Source: Winogradskyella wandonensis (lineage in GTDB: Bacteria; Bacteroidota; Bacteroidia; Flavobacteriales; Flavobacteriaceae). Taken from it: a DNA stretch of 64,000 bases. The notes below the pieces were generated by a model. That model had not been told where the DNA came from, made no database searches, and saw only the letters and a program-made list of their open reading frames with translations. Positions 35,565 through 44,763 of this stretch are shown one piece after another; positions within the stretch are counted from its first letter, which is position 1; each line of letters begins with the position of its first letter. The DNA is taken from the NCBI RefSeq assembly GCF_004346845.1, contig NZ_SMGI01000004.1, forward strand, positions 62,001-126,000, in the 5' to 3' direction. The position numbers and the translations under genes were made by a program.

Positions 35565-38500
35565 ATGCGACAATTAATTACTCTTTTAGTTTTCTTTATT
35601 ACACTCTCTGTGTTTTCGCAAGAGCGAAAGAGTAATTATATAACTAAAAGGATTGCGGTAAAAGACTCTATAAAAATCGATTCTGTAAGCATTAACTCTT
35701 CTTTTTTTAAAGTGAAAACTAAATCTGGACGCATCATAGATTCTAATTTGTATACCATAGATTTTTCAAAATCTGTTTTACGGTTAAAGAATTTTCAAAC
35801 GTTAGATACGGTTATTGTGGAGTATTTGCGCTATCCAGACTTTATTACAAAAACATATAAACAGCTCGATAAAAGTATTATCGTAGAAAATACAGAGGCG
35901 CGTCAGAAGTTATATCAACTTCAAAATACAAAACGCAATTCTAATTTTATCCCTTTTGATGGGCTTACGACTTCTGGAAGTATTTCTCGTGGTGTTACCA
36001 TTGGCAACAATCAAAACTCGGTTCTCAACAGTGAATTAGACCTTCAGATTTCTGGAAAGTTAAGTGAAAACGTATCACTAAGAGCGTCTATACAAGATGC
36101 TAATATTCCGTTGCAAGAAAGCGGATTTTCGCAACGCTTAGATGAGTTTGACCAAATTTTTATAGAACTATTTAGCAAAGATTGGCGCATAAGAGCTGGT
36201 GATATTGACCTGATGAATATCACCAGCTATTTTAACGGATTTAGCAAGCGAGTACAAGGTCTTTTTGTAAACGCTAACTTGAGTGAAAAGACAACAGTTT
36301 TTGCTTCTGGAGCATTAGTGCGTGGGCAGTTTACAACTAGCCAATTTACGGCCCAGGAAGGCAATCAAGGTCCGTATAAATTACGTGGCCAAAATGGCGA
36401 ATTGTTTGTGCTTGTGGTCTCAGGAAGTGAAACGGTTTATGTTAATGGCTTGCCGCTAGAACGTGGTGAAAATAAAGATTATATCATAGATTATAATGCT
36501 GGTGAAATCATTTTCAACTCTACATTTCCCATAACTTCTGAAATGCGAATTACGGTTGATTATCAGTTTAGCGATAGAAATTATTCGCGATTTACTGTTT
36601 ATGGCGGAAGCAATTATGAAAGTGAAAAGCTAAAACTCAATCTTTCGTTATATTCCGAAAGTGACGCTAAAAATCAGCCATTACAGCAGAATTTATCTAC
36701 GGAGCAAGTTGGAATTTTGGCAAATGCAGGTGACGATAGAAGTTTAATGACAGCGCCATCTGCGGTTGAAGAAGAATTTTCGGAAAACCGAATTCTATAC
36801 AGAAAAGAGCTATTTGGCACCGAAGAAATCTTTGTGTTCTCTAATGACCCAAATGACCAATTATTTGGCGTTCGGTTTACATTGGTTGGTGATAATCAAG
36901 GGAACTATGTGTTGAGTAACGATAGTACGGTGGCAAATATTTACGAGTATGTACCGCCAATAGCAGGAATTCCTCAAGGAAATTTTGAACCTATCATTCA
37001 GCTAATTGCACCAGAGCGTTTGCAAATAGCTACGCTTAATGGTACTTATACGCCAACGGAGACGACCAATTTATTTTTTGAATTAGCAGGAAGTAAAAAC
37101 GACTTAAATCTATTTTCTGGTATAGATGATGGTAATAACGATGGCTTTGCCGGCAAATTAAAATTGCAACAAAACATTATAAAAAGAGATAGCACTTGGA
37201 ATATTTCTGCCTTGGCGGATGTGGATTATTTACAAGACAATTTTAGGACAGTGCAACGTTTGTACCGACCAGAGTTTTCTAGAGATTGGAATTTAGACAC
37301 GCCGCAGACCAATCAAGGCAACTTAAGCTTGGGAAATCAGTTATTGTTTAATTCTGGATTGCAAGTGTTTCATTATAAAAAGGGACGCATGGCCTATAAT
37401 TTTGAACATCTAAATTATTCGGAGACCTTTAATGGAAATCGTCATAACCTTAACGCTGATTTGCGATTGGGAAATTTTTCAATTTTCTCAAAATCTAGTG
37501 CGCTGACAAGTAATTCCACAATAAATAAATCTAAATTTTTACGTTCTTTTAATCGTGTGGTTTACGGTAAAGGGAACAAATGGGCAGGTGGAAAAGTAGC
37601 TTTAGAAGATAATCAACAAACTGAAATTGCAACAGATTTACTTACGTCATTAAGTCAAAAATTCACATCGTACGAAGCCTTTGCAGGTATCGGTGATAGT
37701 ACAAAGGTATTTGTAGAATTAGGTTACATCAATCGTGTAAATGACAGTTTGCGGAATAATGACTTGCAACGTGTAAATACATCAAACACCTATTATTTAA
37801 AGTCACGATTAATTCAGAGTAAAACAACCAATCTTCAATTGTTTGTTAATTACAGAAATTTAAAGGCCACGGATGTCTCAACCCAAGATGAGCAATCTTT
37901 AAACAGTCGATTAAATTACAATCAGCGTTTGTTTAAAAATGTGGTTTTGCTAAACACGAGCTACGAGACAAATTCGGGTACTTTGCCGCAACAAGACTTT
38001 ACCTTTGTTGAGGTCGAAGCTGGTCAGGGCAATTTTACATGGATAGATTATAACGAAAATGGTATCCAAGAATTAGGCGAGTTTGAGGTTGCACAGTTTG
38101 CAGACCAAGGTAACTATATCAGGGTATTATTACCTAATCAGGTGTTTGTGCAAACACATCAAAATCGCTTTAGCCAGACGGTAACATTTAATCCGCAATC
38201 ATGGAATTCGTCAGAACAGAAAACGAAGAAATTTTGGTCACATTTTTATAATCAGACGTCGTTTTTAGTAGATAACAAATTACGTAGAAGCGGAAGCGAT
38301 TTTAATCTAAATCCGTTTGAAGCCCTGAGCGATGGTAATGATAGCGACCCCAATCGCCTAGGCTTAAACTTTAATCTTAGAAATGTCTTATTCTTTAATC
38401 GCGGAAAACAGCGTTACACAACCTCTTACACTTTTTTAACCAACAAAAGCCAGACCTTATTATCCATTGGTGCACAGCAAAGCCGCTTGCGAAGTCATCA

Positions 38501-39008
38501 ACTAAATTTTAACCACAAGTTTGCAAAAAGTTGGTTAATTAATACTGAGGGAAGTCTAAGTAAAACAAGAAGCGAAAATGAAAGTTTTACCAATCGAAAT
38601 TTTAATATTGACGAAACACAATTTCAACCAAAATTGTCCTATATTTTTAATGAAAATGCGCAGTTTGATGTGTTTTACCAATTTACAAACAAAAAAAATA
38701 CCATTGGTAATTTTGAAGAACTGAGTCAGAACAATTATGGCTTCTCATTTACGTATAACAATGCACAAAAAATAGCCTTGACGGGTGAGTTTAATTACTT
38801 TCAGAATGATTATGTCGGCAATGCCAACACACCAGTGGCATTTCAGATTTTAGAAGGGTTACAACCCGGACAAAATTTTACATGGAGTCTCATTGCACAA
38901 AAGAAATTGACAAAATTTTTGGACTTAAACCTCAATTATTTTGGGCGAAAAACCGAAAGTTCTAACACTATACATACAGGAACAGTACAGTTAAAGGCGT
39001 ATTTTTAA
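35565..39008 (+). CDS. Large outer-membrane beta-barrel protein of unknown function
   Basis: This 1147-residue protein has a signal peptide (1-18, ending VFSQ). An N-terminal globular part (about 20-130) is followed by a region beginning SGSISRGVTIGNNQNSVLNS (near 138) that is rich in alternating amphipathic strands to the end (VQLKAYF, terminal aromatic). LRASIQDANIPLQE and WRIRAGDIDLMN are blocks I remember as conserved in Bacteroidota homologues of no assigned function. It is too large for a simple porin and lacks a TonB plug. It stands alone between REP-like elements on both sides. Confidence 0.75.
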   Translation: MRQLITLLVFFITLSVFSQERKSNYITKRIAVKDSIKIDSVSINSSFFKVKTKSGRIIDSNLYTIDFSKSVLRLKNFQTLDTVIVEYLRYPDFITKTYKQLDKSIIVENTEARQKLYQLQNTKRNSNFIPFDGLTTSGSISRGVTIGNNQNSVLNSELDLQISGKLSENVSLRASIQDANIPLQESGFSQRLDEFDQIFIELFSKDWRIRAGDIDLMNITSYFNGFSKRVQGLFVNANLSEKTTVFASGALVRGQFTTSQFTAQEGNQGPYKLRGQNGELFVLVVSGSETVYVNGLPLERGENKDYIIDYNAGEIIFNSTFPITSEMRITVDYQFSDRNYSRFTVYGGSNYESEKLKLNLSLYSESDAKNQPLQQNLSTEQVGILANAGDDRSLMTAPSAVEEEFSENRILYRKELFGTEEIFVFSNDPNDQLFGVRFTLVGDNQGNYVLSNDSTVANIYEYVPPIAGIPQGNFEPIIQLIAPERLQIATLNGTYTPTETTNLFFELAGSKNDLNLFSGIDDGNNDGFAGKLKLQQNIIKRDSTWNISALADVDYLQDNFRTVQRLYRPEFSRDWNLDTPQTNQGNLSLGNQLLFNSGLQVFHYKKGRMAYNFEHLNYSETFNGNRHNLNADLRLGNFSIFSKSSALTSNSTINKSKFLRSFNRVVYGKGNKWAGGKVALEDNQQTEIATDLLTSLSQKFTSYEAFAGIGDSTKVFVELGYINRVNDSLRNNDLQRVNTSNTYYLKSRLIQSKTTNLQLFVNYRNLKATDVSTQDEQSLNSRLNYNQRLFKNVVLLNTSYETNSGTLPQQDFTFVEVEAGQGNFTWIDYNENGIQELGEFEVAQFADQGNYIRVLLPNQVFVQTHQNRFSQTVTFNPQSWNSSEQKTKKFWSHFYNQTSFLVDNKLRRSGSDFNLNPFEALSDGNDSDPNRLGLNFNLRNVLFFNRGKQRYTTSYTFLTNKSQTLLSIGAQQSRLRSHQLNFNHKFAKSWLINTEGSLSKTRSENESFTNRNFNIDETQFQPKLSYIFNENAQFDVFYQFTNKKNTIGNFEELSQNNYGFSFTYNNAQKIALTGEFNYFQNDYVGNANTPVAFQILEGLQPGQNFTWSLIAQKKLTKFLDLNLNYFGRKTESSNTIHTGTVQLKAYF

Positions 39009-39045
39009 CTTCGACCTTTCGACCACGCTCAAGGCAGGCAAGCTT
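39009..39045. repeat. REP-like palindrome (family A)
   Basis: The span contains CCTTTCGACCACGCTCAAGG, directly after the stop of the large barrel gene. Its CCTTxCGAC..GCTCAAGG form is a classic family A core. Confidence 0.65.
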
Positions 39046-39108
39046 AGTTTCCAAAAAAAATAAATGTTTTAAAGCAACCTTTTCTAAAACTTTACATCTT
39101 TGTGGTGT

Positions 39109-39127
39109 GATTCTTGATGTAAGAATC
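39109..39127 (+). promoter_or_regulatory. Small 5'-UTR hairpin
   Basis: Perfect seven-base arms GATTCTT and AAGAATC around GATGT, 23 bases before the ATG of the next gene. The role is unknown. Confidence 0.35.
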
Positions 39128-39150
39128 CACTAATTTCAATCAATTAAAAA

Positions 39151-39690
39151 ATGAAAAAACTTCTTTTAACTATTTGTATGGTAGGTGTATTGCTTAATGT
39201 AAATGCACAAGACGACGCATCGGCAACCTCGACTTCTGATAATTTTAATGAATTAAAACTCAATGCACTTTATGCTGTGGTCGGCGTTTTAGACCTTACC
39301 TACGAGCGTACGCTTAATGAAGAATCGGGTATTGGATTGACATTTGCGGTGCCTTTTGATAAAGAATTAGATTCTGATATTAACTATTACGTTTCACCAT
39401 ATTATCGCTTTTACTTTGGTAAAAAATATGCAGCCGGATTTTTCCTCGAAGGTTTTGGAATGTTATCTGCTTATGAGCAGACAGATATTTTTATCGGAAA
39501 TGATGTTGTTATAAACGAAGAAAGTAAATTAGCCTTTGCATTAGGAATTGGTGTTGGTGGCAAATGGGTTACTAATGGTGGATTTATTGGTGAATTAAGT
39601 TTAGGTGTAGGAAGAAATATTATTAATGCAGACGACTTTATAGACGATGTCGTTGGTAAGATTAGTATTGGGATAGGGTATCGATTCTAG
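39151..39690 (+). CDS. Small outer-membrane beta-barrel protein (DUF3575-like)
   Basis: This 179-residue protein has a signal peptide (1-20, ending NVNAQ) and an eight-strand barrel pattern: LNALYAVVGVLDLTYERTL near 33-51 (typical of the DUF3575/OmpA-barrel families), YYVSPYYRFYFG, FALGIGVGGKW and the terminal ISIGIGYRF. It is probably a minor outer-membrane protein. It ends in a bidirectional terminator shared with glyS. Confidence 0.75.
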   Translation: MKKLLLTICMVGVLLNVNAQDDASATSTSDNFNELKLNALYAVVGVLDLTYERTLNEESGIGLTFAVPFDKELDSDINYYVSPYYRFYFGKKYAAGFFLEGFGMLSAYEQTDIFIGNDVVINEESKLAFALGIGVGGKWVTNGGFIGELSLGVGRNIINADDFIDDVVGKISIGIGYRF

Positions 39691-39706
39691 ATATAATATT
39701 TACTAT

Positions 39707-39740
39707 AAAAACGCCCAAACTGAAAAGTTTGGGCGTTTTT
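39707..39740. terminator. Bidirectional terminator between convergent genes
   Basis: Eleven-base arms ACGCCCAAACT and AGTTTGGGCGT flank a GAAA tetraloop. A run of T follows on the plus strand and a run of A precedes, so it serves the outer-membrane gene and glyS. Confidence 0.92.
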
Positions 39741-39750
39741 TGTTTTTTGC

Positions 39751-39776
39751 ATTCTTGGACTTCGCTCTGAATGACA
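39751..39776. repeat. Family B-type palindromic repeat
   Basis: ATTCTTGGACTTCGCTCTGAAT with a GACA end lies between the shared terminator and the glyS stop. Confidence 0.5.
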
Positions 39777-39786
39777 AATAGCTTTA

Positions 39787-41331
39787 TTACATTTTCATCA
39801 ACCACTCTTTAACATCGACTTCTTTTTTTATGATGGATTTTAGGTCTTCAATCTTAACACGTTGCTGTTCCATTGTGTCTCTGTGGCGTATAGTTACAGT
39901 GTTGTTTTCTAAACTTTCACCATCTACGGTAATACAAAATGGTGTTCCGTTGGCGTCTTGTCTGCGGTAACGACGACCTACAGCATCTTTCTCGTCATAA
40001 ACCACATTATAGTCCCATTTTAAATCTTCGATGATTTGTTTAGAAAGTTTTACCAAACCTTCGTCCTTTTTTACCAATGGTAAAATAGCTGCCTTTACAG
40101 GCGCTAGAACTGCTGGAAGTTTTAAAACGGTACGGCTAGAACCATCTTCTAATTCCTCCTCGATAAGCGAGTTAGAAAATACAGCTAAAAACATACGGTC
40201 TAGACCAATAGAAGTTTCTAAAACATAAGGTGTGTAACTCTCGTTTTCTTCATGGTCAAAGTACTGTAGTTTTTTACCTGAATATTCCTCGTGTTGTTTT
40301 AAATCAAAATCGGTACGCGAGTGGATACCTTCTAATTCTTTAAATCCAAATGGGAATTTAAATTCTATATCCGTAGCCGCATCTGCATAGTGCGCTAATT
40401 TTTCGTGGTCATGGAAACGGTAGTTGTCTTCACCTAAGCCTAAAGACAGATGCCATTTAAGGCGTGCTTCTTTCCAATGCTTAAACCATTCTGTTTGCGT
40501 ACCCGGTTTGATGAAAAACTGCATTTCCATTTGCTCAAACTCACGCATTCTAAAGATAAATTGGCGTGCAACAATTTCATTTCTAAACGCTTTACCAGTT
40601 TGTGCAATACCAAACGGAATCTTCATGCGCCCCGTTTTTTGCACATTTAAGAAGTTAACAAATATACCCTGTGCAGTCTCTGGTCTTAGGTACAAGTCCA
40701 TAGCAGAATCTGCAGAGGCACCTAATTTGGTACCAAACATAAGGTTAAACTGCTTTACATCTGTCCAGTTTTTACTTCCAGAAAGTGGGTCTGCGATTTC
40801 AAGCTCTTCAATAAGTGCTTTTACATCGGCTAAATCTTCATTTTCTAAAGATTTTGCCATTCGAGATAAAATGGTATTTATTTTTTCTTGATAGCCTAAA
40901 ACGCGGCCGTTAGTGGATACAAATTCCTCTTTATTAAAAGCATCGCCAAAGCGTTTCTCAGCTTTCTTAACTTCTTTGTCAATCTTAGCTTCAATCTTAG
41001 CACAGTAATCCTCGATTAAAACATCGGCACGGTAGCGTTTTTTAGAATCTTTGTTGTCAATCAATGGGTCGTTAAACGCATCGACGTGTCCGGAGGCTTT
41101 CCAAGTTGTAGGATGCATAAAGATTGCAGCATCAATACCTACAATATTATCATTTAGTTGCACCATGGCTTTCCACCAATAGTCGCGTATGTTTTTTTTG
41201 AGTTCTACACCGTTTTGCGCATAGTCGTAAACAGCACTTAAACCATCGTAAATTTCACTACTTTGAAATACATACCCGTACTCCTTTGCGTGAGATAAAA
41301 CCTTTTTAAATTGATCTTCGTTATTTGCCAT
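39787..41331 (-). CDS. glyS: Glycyl-tRNA synthetase (alpha2 type)
   Basis: This protein has 514 residues from the start MANNEDQFKKVLSHAKEYG; an upstream ATG would add 19 unconserved residues. It is a class II synthetase of the homodimeric type. The N-terminal part has GYVFQSSEIYDGL and YDYAQNGVELKKNIRDYWW. Motif 2 is FRNEIVARQFIFRMREFEQME near 253-273, motif 3 is TSIGLDRMFLAVFS, and the C-terminal anticodon domain is near 410-505. It attaches glycine to tRNA-Gly. Confidence 0.97.
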   Translation of the reverse strand: MANNEDQFKKVLSHAKEYGYVFQSSEIYDGLSAVYDYAQNGVELKKNIRDYWWKAMVQLNDNIVGIDAAIFMHPTTWKASGHVDAFNDPLIDNKDSKKRYRADVLIEDYCAKIEAKIDKEVKKAEKRFGDAFNKEEFVSTNGRVLGYQEKINTILSRMAKSLENEDLADVKALIEELEIADPLSGSKNWTDVKQFNLMFGTKLGASADSAMDLYLRPETAQGIFVNFLNVQKTGRMKIPFGIAQTGKAFRNEIVARQFIFRMREFEQMEMQFFIKPGTQTEWFKHWKEARLKWHLSLGLGEDNYRFHDHEKLAHYADAATDIEFKFPFGFKELEGIHSRTDFDLKQHEEYSGKKLQYFDHEENESYTPYVLETSIGLDRMFLAVFSNSLIEEELEDGSSRTVLKLPAVLAPVKAAILPLVKKDEGLVKLSKQIIEDLKWDYNVVYDEKDAVGRRYRRQDANGTPFCITVDGESLENNTVTIRHRDTMEQQRVKIEDLKSIIKKEVDVKEWLMKM

Positions 41332-41445
41332 TCTGCAAAAATAAAAAACCGCCAGAATTAACGTCGCTTTTTTGTTATTTATAGTCACTTAAAAATTAAG
41401 TATTACATTTAAGTTGAAAAGTGTAAGACTTATTAATTAGTAATA

Positions 41446-42126
41446 GTGTTTCAAAACTTACTAAATCTTTTCTTTCCGCAAATATGCGAAGCCTGCAAAA
41501 CGCCACTTTCTGATAACGAAAAGGTGATTTGTGTAGACTGTCGCCACGATTTGCCAATTACAAATTTTCATTACCAAGCGGATGATGCCATAAAAAAGAT
41601 TCTATATGGTCGTGTTCAGCTTGAAAATGCAACGGCATTACTCCATTTTTCAAAAAAGGGATTGGTACAAGAACTGCTTCATAATCTAAAATATAGAGGA
41701 CATGAACATATTGGAGAATTCTTAGGAAAATGGCTTGGGTCCGAATTAAAAGATTTAGAGAATTACAAAATTATCGATGTTGTTGTGCCAGTTCCTATCC
41801 ATAAAAACAAACTAAGAGAGCGTGGTTATAATCAAGTTACCAAATTTGGGGTTGCTATTGCAGAAATACTAAATGCTGAGTATCGCGAGAGCGCCTTGTT
41901 AAAGATAGAAAAGAGCAAAACGCAGGCTTTAAAAGATAGATTAACACGTTTAGATGATGCCGAAAAGCAATTTGCTACAGGAGATTTTAAAGGTTTAGAC
42001 AACAAGCACATTTTATTAGTCGATGATATTATTACCACTGGCGCTACTGTAGAAGCTTGCATAGAGTTGCTTAATACAATTCCGGGTGTTAGAGTAAGTT
42101 TAGCAGCTATGGCAGTTACGGAATAG
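41446..42126 (+). CDS. comF: ComF family phosphoribosyltransferase-like protein
   Basis: This 226-residue protein starts with GTG at 41446; no ATG is nearby in frame. An N-terminal zinc motif CEACKTPLSDNEKVICVDC (two CxxC pairs) precedes a PRTase domain with VVVPVPIHKNKLRERGYNQ near 105-123 and the PRPP loop HILLVDDIITTGATVEAC near 185-202. ComF-type proteins help natural transformation, apparently linking DNA uptake with nucleotide handling. It is divergent from glyS. Confidence 0.9.
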   Translation: MFQNLLNLFFPQICEACKTPLSDNEKVICVDCRHDLPITNFHYQADDAIKKILYGRVQLENATALLHFSKKGLVQELLHNLKYRGHEHIGEFLGKWLGSELKDLENYKIIDVVVPVPIHKNKLRERGYNQVTKFGVAIAEILNAEYRESALLKIEKSKTQALKDRLTRLDDAEKQFATGDFKGLDNKHILLVDDIITTGATVEACIELLNTIPGVRVSLAAMAVTE

Positions 42127-42230
42127 TATTTTTGTTTTAGCGCTTTTTGCTATGTAAAGATAATTTGAATATTGATGTTTCGTTATTAATAGAATTAAGT
42201 CGTTAATTTGCTAAAATTTTTTCGAGGTAT

Positions 42231-43850
42231 ATGTTTTCAAAATCATTTAAGATTTATTTTGCTATCGCAGGGCTTATTTTTTTTATAGTTGGTTGTGCGA
42301 GTAGAGGAAGACCTGATGGCGGACCTAAAGACGAAACACCTCCAGAAATTACTAAAGAGTCTCCACCAAATTATTCAACAAATTTTAAAGCAGAAGAAAT
42401 TCGTATTTATTTTAACGAGTATGTAAAGATTAAAGATTTACAAAAACAGTTAATCATCTCGCCACCGATGAAAACCCAACCTGCAATTACGCCAATGGGT
42501 AATGCGAGTACTTACATAAAAATTAAAATAAAGGATACTTTAGAAGCCAATACAACATATGCATTTAATTTTGGGAATAGTATTGTAGATAATAATGAAG
42601 AAAATCCATATCCTTACTATCGTTATGTGTTTTCTACAGGAGATACAATCGACTCGCTTTCTGTAAAAGGTGCCGTTTTTGATGCTGAAAGTAGAAGCGC
42701 CGACCCTTTTGTTTCTGTTATGCTATACGAAATAGATTCTAGCTACACAGATTCTATTGTGTATAAGCAAAAGCCAAAATACGTAACTAATACGTTAGAC
42801 AGTCTTACAACCTTTAGTATCGATAACATCAAGGAAGGGACTTATAAATTGGTGGCTCTAAAAGACGAAAATTCTAATTTTACATTCGAGCCAAAAACAG
42901 ATAAAATTGGATTTTATGAAGGTGAAATTTCTGTTCCTACAGACTCGTTATACAATATTACGTTATTTAAGGAAGTGCCAGATTTCAAGGTTTTAAAACC
43001 GAGCCAAGTTGCAGAACAACGCATCTTATTTCCTTTTGAAGGATATCTTAAGGATATTGATATTACTGTCGAATCGGATTCTATAAAAAACTTAGAATAC
43101 AGAATTACTAGAGATAAAGAAAAAGACACACTGTATTATTGGTACAAGCCAAAAGTGGAAGTAGATTCGGCTTCATTTTTAGTCAAGAGCGAATTGTTTA
43201 CAGAGACATTTAAGTACAAGTTTAGAGGAGGCGATAGAGACTCATTAATCGTATCTCCATTGAAAGCAGGAACGATTAGTTTTAATGAAAAGTTTACGTT
43301 AGAGGCTACCACACCTTTCGAAAAAATCGACACCACTAAGATTCAGCTAATTAATAAAGATTCTATCAGAGTAGCGTACGATGTTGAGTTCGATAGGTTG
43401 TATAATCGCTACAAGTTTAAAATAGATTTAAATGAGTCAGAAAATTATAAAATGGAGTTGTTACCATCCGCAATAACCGATTTTTATGGCGAGGTAAATG
43501 ATACCCTTAACTTTAGTTTTAGCACACGAAAGGAATCCGATTATGGCAGCATACGTGTAAATTTAGTTAATGCAAAATTGCCCGTAATTGTACAGCTTAC
43601 GGACGATAGAGGAAAAGTGCTTCACGAAAGATATACGGATGAATATCCCGCTGTTGACTTTAATAATATCGAAGCCAAACAATACCAATTGCGAGTCGTT
43701 TTTGATGAAAATAAAAACCGAAGATTCGATACAGGGAATTACCTAAAGAAAATTCAACCAGAACGCATTAGCTATTATCCAAATCCAGAAGACACTAATG
43801 TCCGTGCAAATTTTGACTTTGTGGTTACATTTACACTCCTTGAAGAATAA
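42231..43850 (+). CDS. Ig-like-domain lipoprotein
   Basis: This 539-residue protein has a lipobox (IFFIVGCASRG, lipid Cys near 22), followed by the flavobacterial start GRPDGGPKDETPPEI and an SbsA-type Ig-like domain (about 38-135; YSTNFKAEEIRIYFNEYVKI, then TYAFNFGNSIVDNNE). The rest is beta-rich, with a second Ig-like segment and an SRPBCC-unrelated C-terminus containing VVFDENKNRRFDTGNY. It is common in Bacteroidota with unknown role. It overlaps the convergent amidase gene by 20 bases. Confidence 0.8.
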   Translation: MFSKSFKIYFAIAGLIFFIVGCASRGRPDGGPKDETPPEITKESPPNYSTNFKAEEIRIYFNEYVKIKDLQKQLIISPPMKTQPAITPMGNASTYIKIKIKDTLEANTTYAFNFGNSIVDNNEENPYPYYRYVFSTGDTIDSLSVKGAVFDAESRSADPFVSVMLYEIDSSYTDSIVYKQKPKYVTNTLDSLTTFSIDNIKEGTYKLVALKDENSNFTFEPKTDKIGFYEGEISVPTDSLYNITLFKEVPDFKVLKPSQVAEQRILFPFEGYLKDIDITVESDSIKNLEYRITRDKEKDTLYYWYKPKVEVDSASFLVKSELFTETFKYKFRGGDRDSLIVSPLKAGTISFNEKFTLEATTPFEKIDTTKIQLINKDSIRVAYDVEFDRLYNRYKFKIDLNESENYKMELLPSAITDFYGEVNDTLNFSFSTRKESDYGSIRVNLVNAKLPVIVQLTDDRGKVLHERYTDEYPAVDFNNIEAKQYQLRVVFDENKNRRFDTGNYLKKIQPERISYYPNPEDTNVRANFDFVVTFTLLEE

Positions 43851-44616
43851 AGTTGTCTCTATCGTTCAAGAAGTTGAGTTTGTTGCGATACGCTTCAATA
43901 TGAGACTTATCTAAGGTCACAACGTTAATGCCATTTTCATCAGAGTTAAAATCGCTTAATGTTTCTCCTAAAACATCATAACACGCTGAATGACCTGGGT
44001 AATCATGTCCGCTATCATCTTTACCTATTCTGTTTACACCAATACAATAACTCATATTTTCGATAGCTCTTGCTTTTAATAAAGCATCCCATGCGCTAAT
44101 GCGTGGTTTAGGCCAATTAGCAACGTAGAGTAACACGTCGTAATCTTCTGTATTTCTAGCCCAAACAGGGAAACGTAAATCGTAGCAAATTAACGGACAA
44201 ATTCTAAAACCTTTATAATCAATAATCGTTTTTGAAGTTCCTGCGGTATAAACTTTATGTTCACCAGCAAGTGTAAACGTGTGGCGTTTATCGTAGCTAT
44301 CAATTGTTCCGTTTGGATGAATAAAAACCAAACGATTGTAATAATTGTTTTTTTCTATAATCACTAAACTTCCCACAATAGCAGCCTCTTTTTTCTTGGA
44401 AAGTTCTTTAAGCCAGGCGATGGTTTCTCCATCCATAGTTTCGGCAACTTCTGAAGCATTCATCGTAAAACCAGAAGTAAACATTTCGGGTAAAACGATA
44501 AGGTCTACAGTTTCTGAAATAGAAGCAATTTTAGATGTGAAATTTTCACGATTTGCCTTAGGATTTTCCCATGCCAAATCTGTTTGTATGAGTGCAACTT
44601 TAAGTTCAGTTTTCAT
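43831..44616 (-). CDS. Carbon-nitrogen hydrolase, omega-amidase type (YafV/Nit2)
   Basis: This 261-residue nitrilase-fold amidase has the E-K-C triad in place: LPEMFTSGF (Glu near 43), DKRHTFTLAGEH (Lys near 109) and CPLICYDLRFPVWARN (Cys near 143). The WPKPRISAWDALLKARAIEN segment is typical of the YafV/Nit2 group that hydrolyses alpha-ketoglutaramate or alpha-ketosuccinamate formed by glutamine- and asparagine-using transaminases. A methionine aminotransferase gene lies 2 kb away on the same strand, which supports that role. Its 3' end overlaps the convergent lipoprotein gene. Confidence 0.88.
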   Translation of the reverse strand: MKTELKVALIQTDLAWENPKANRENFTSKIASISETVDLIVLPEMFTSGFTMNASEVAETMDGETIAWLKELSKKKEAAIVGSLVIIEKNNYYNRLVFIHPNGTIDSYDKRHTFTLAGEHKVYTAGTSKTIIDYKGFRICPLICYDLRFPVWARNTEDYDVLLYVANWPKPRISAWDALLKARAIENMSYCIGVNRIGKDDSGHDYPGHSACYDVLGETLSDFNSDENGINVVTLDKSHIEAYRNKLNFLNDRDNFILQGV

Positions 44617-44763
44617 CTAATTTAATTCTTGAAAAATCTGTTTTATAGGATTTACTTCGTTAGTTATAATTGCTCTTTTTCGTCAAACGTTCATTATGAC
44701 CTTCCATGATTTAAAATTAGTAAATTTACGATGCTTATAAAATTAATTAACGCCAATTGTAAT

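Noticed and set aside
44731..44763. Upstream ATG of the serine hydrolase
   Set aside because: It adds MLIKLINANCN before a good signal peptide and overlaps the likely transcription start; the ATG at 44764 gives a normal signal peptide.
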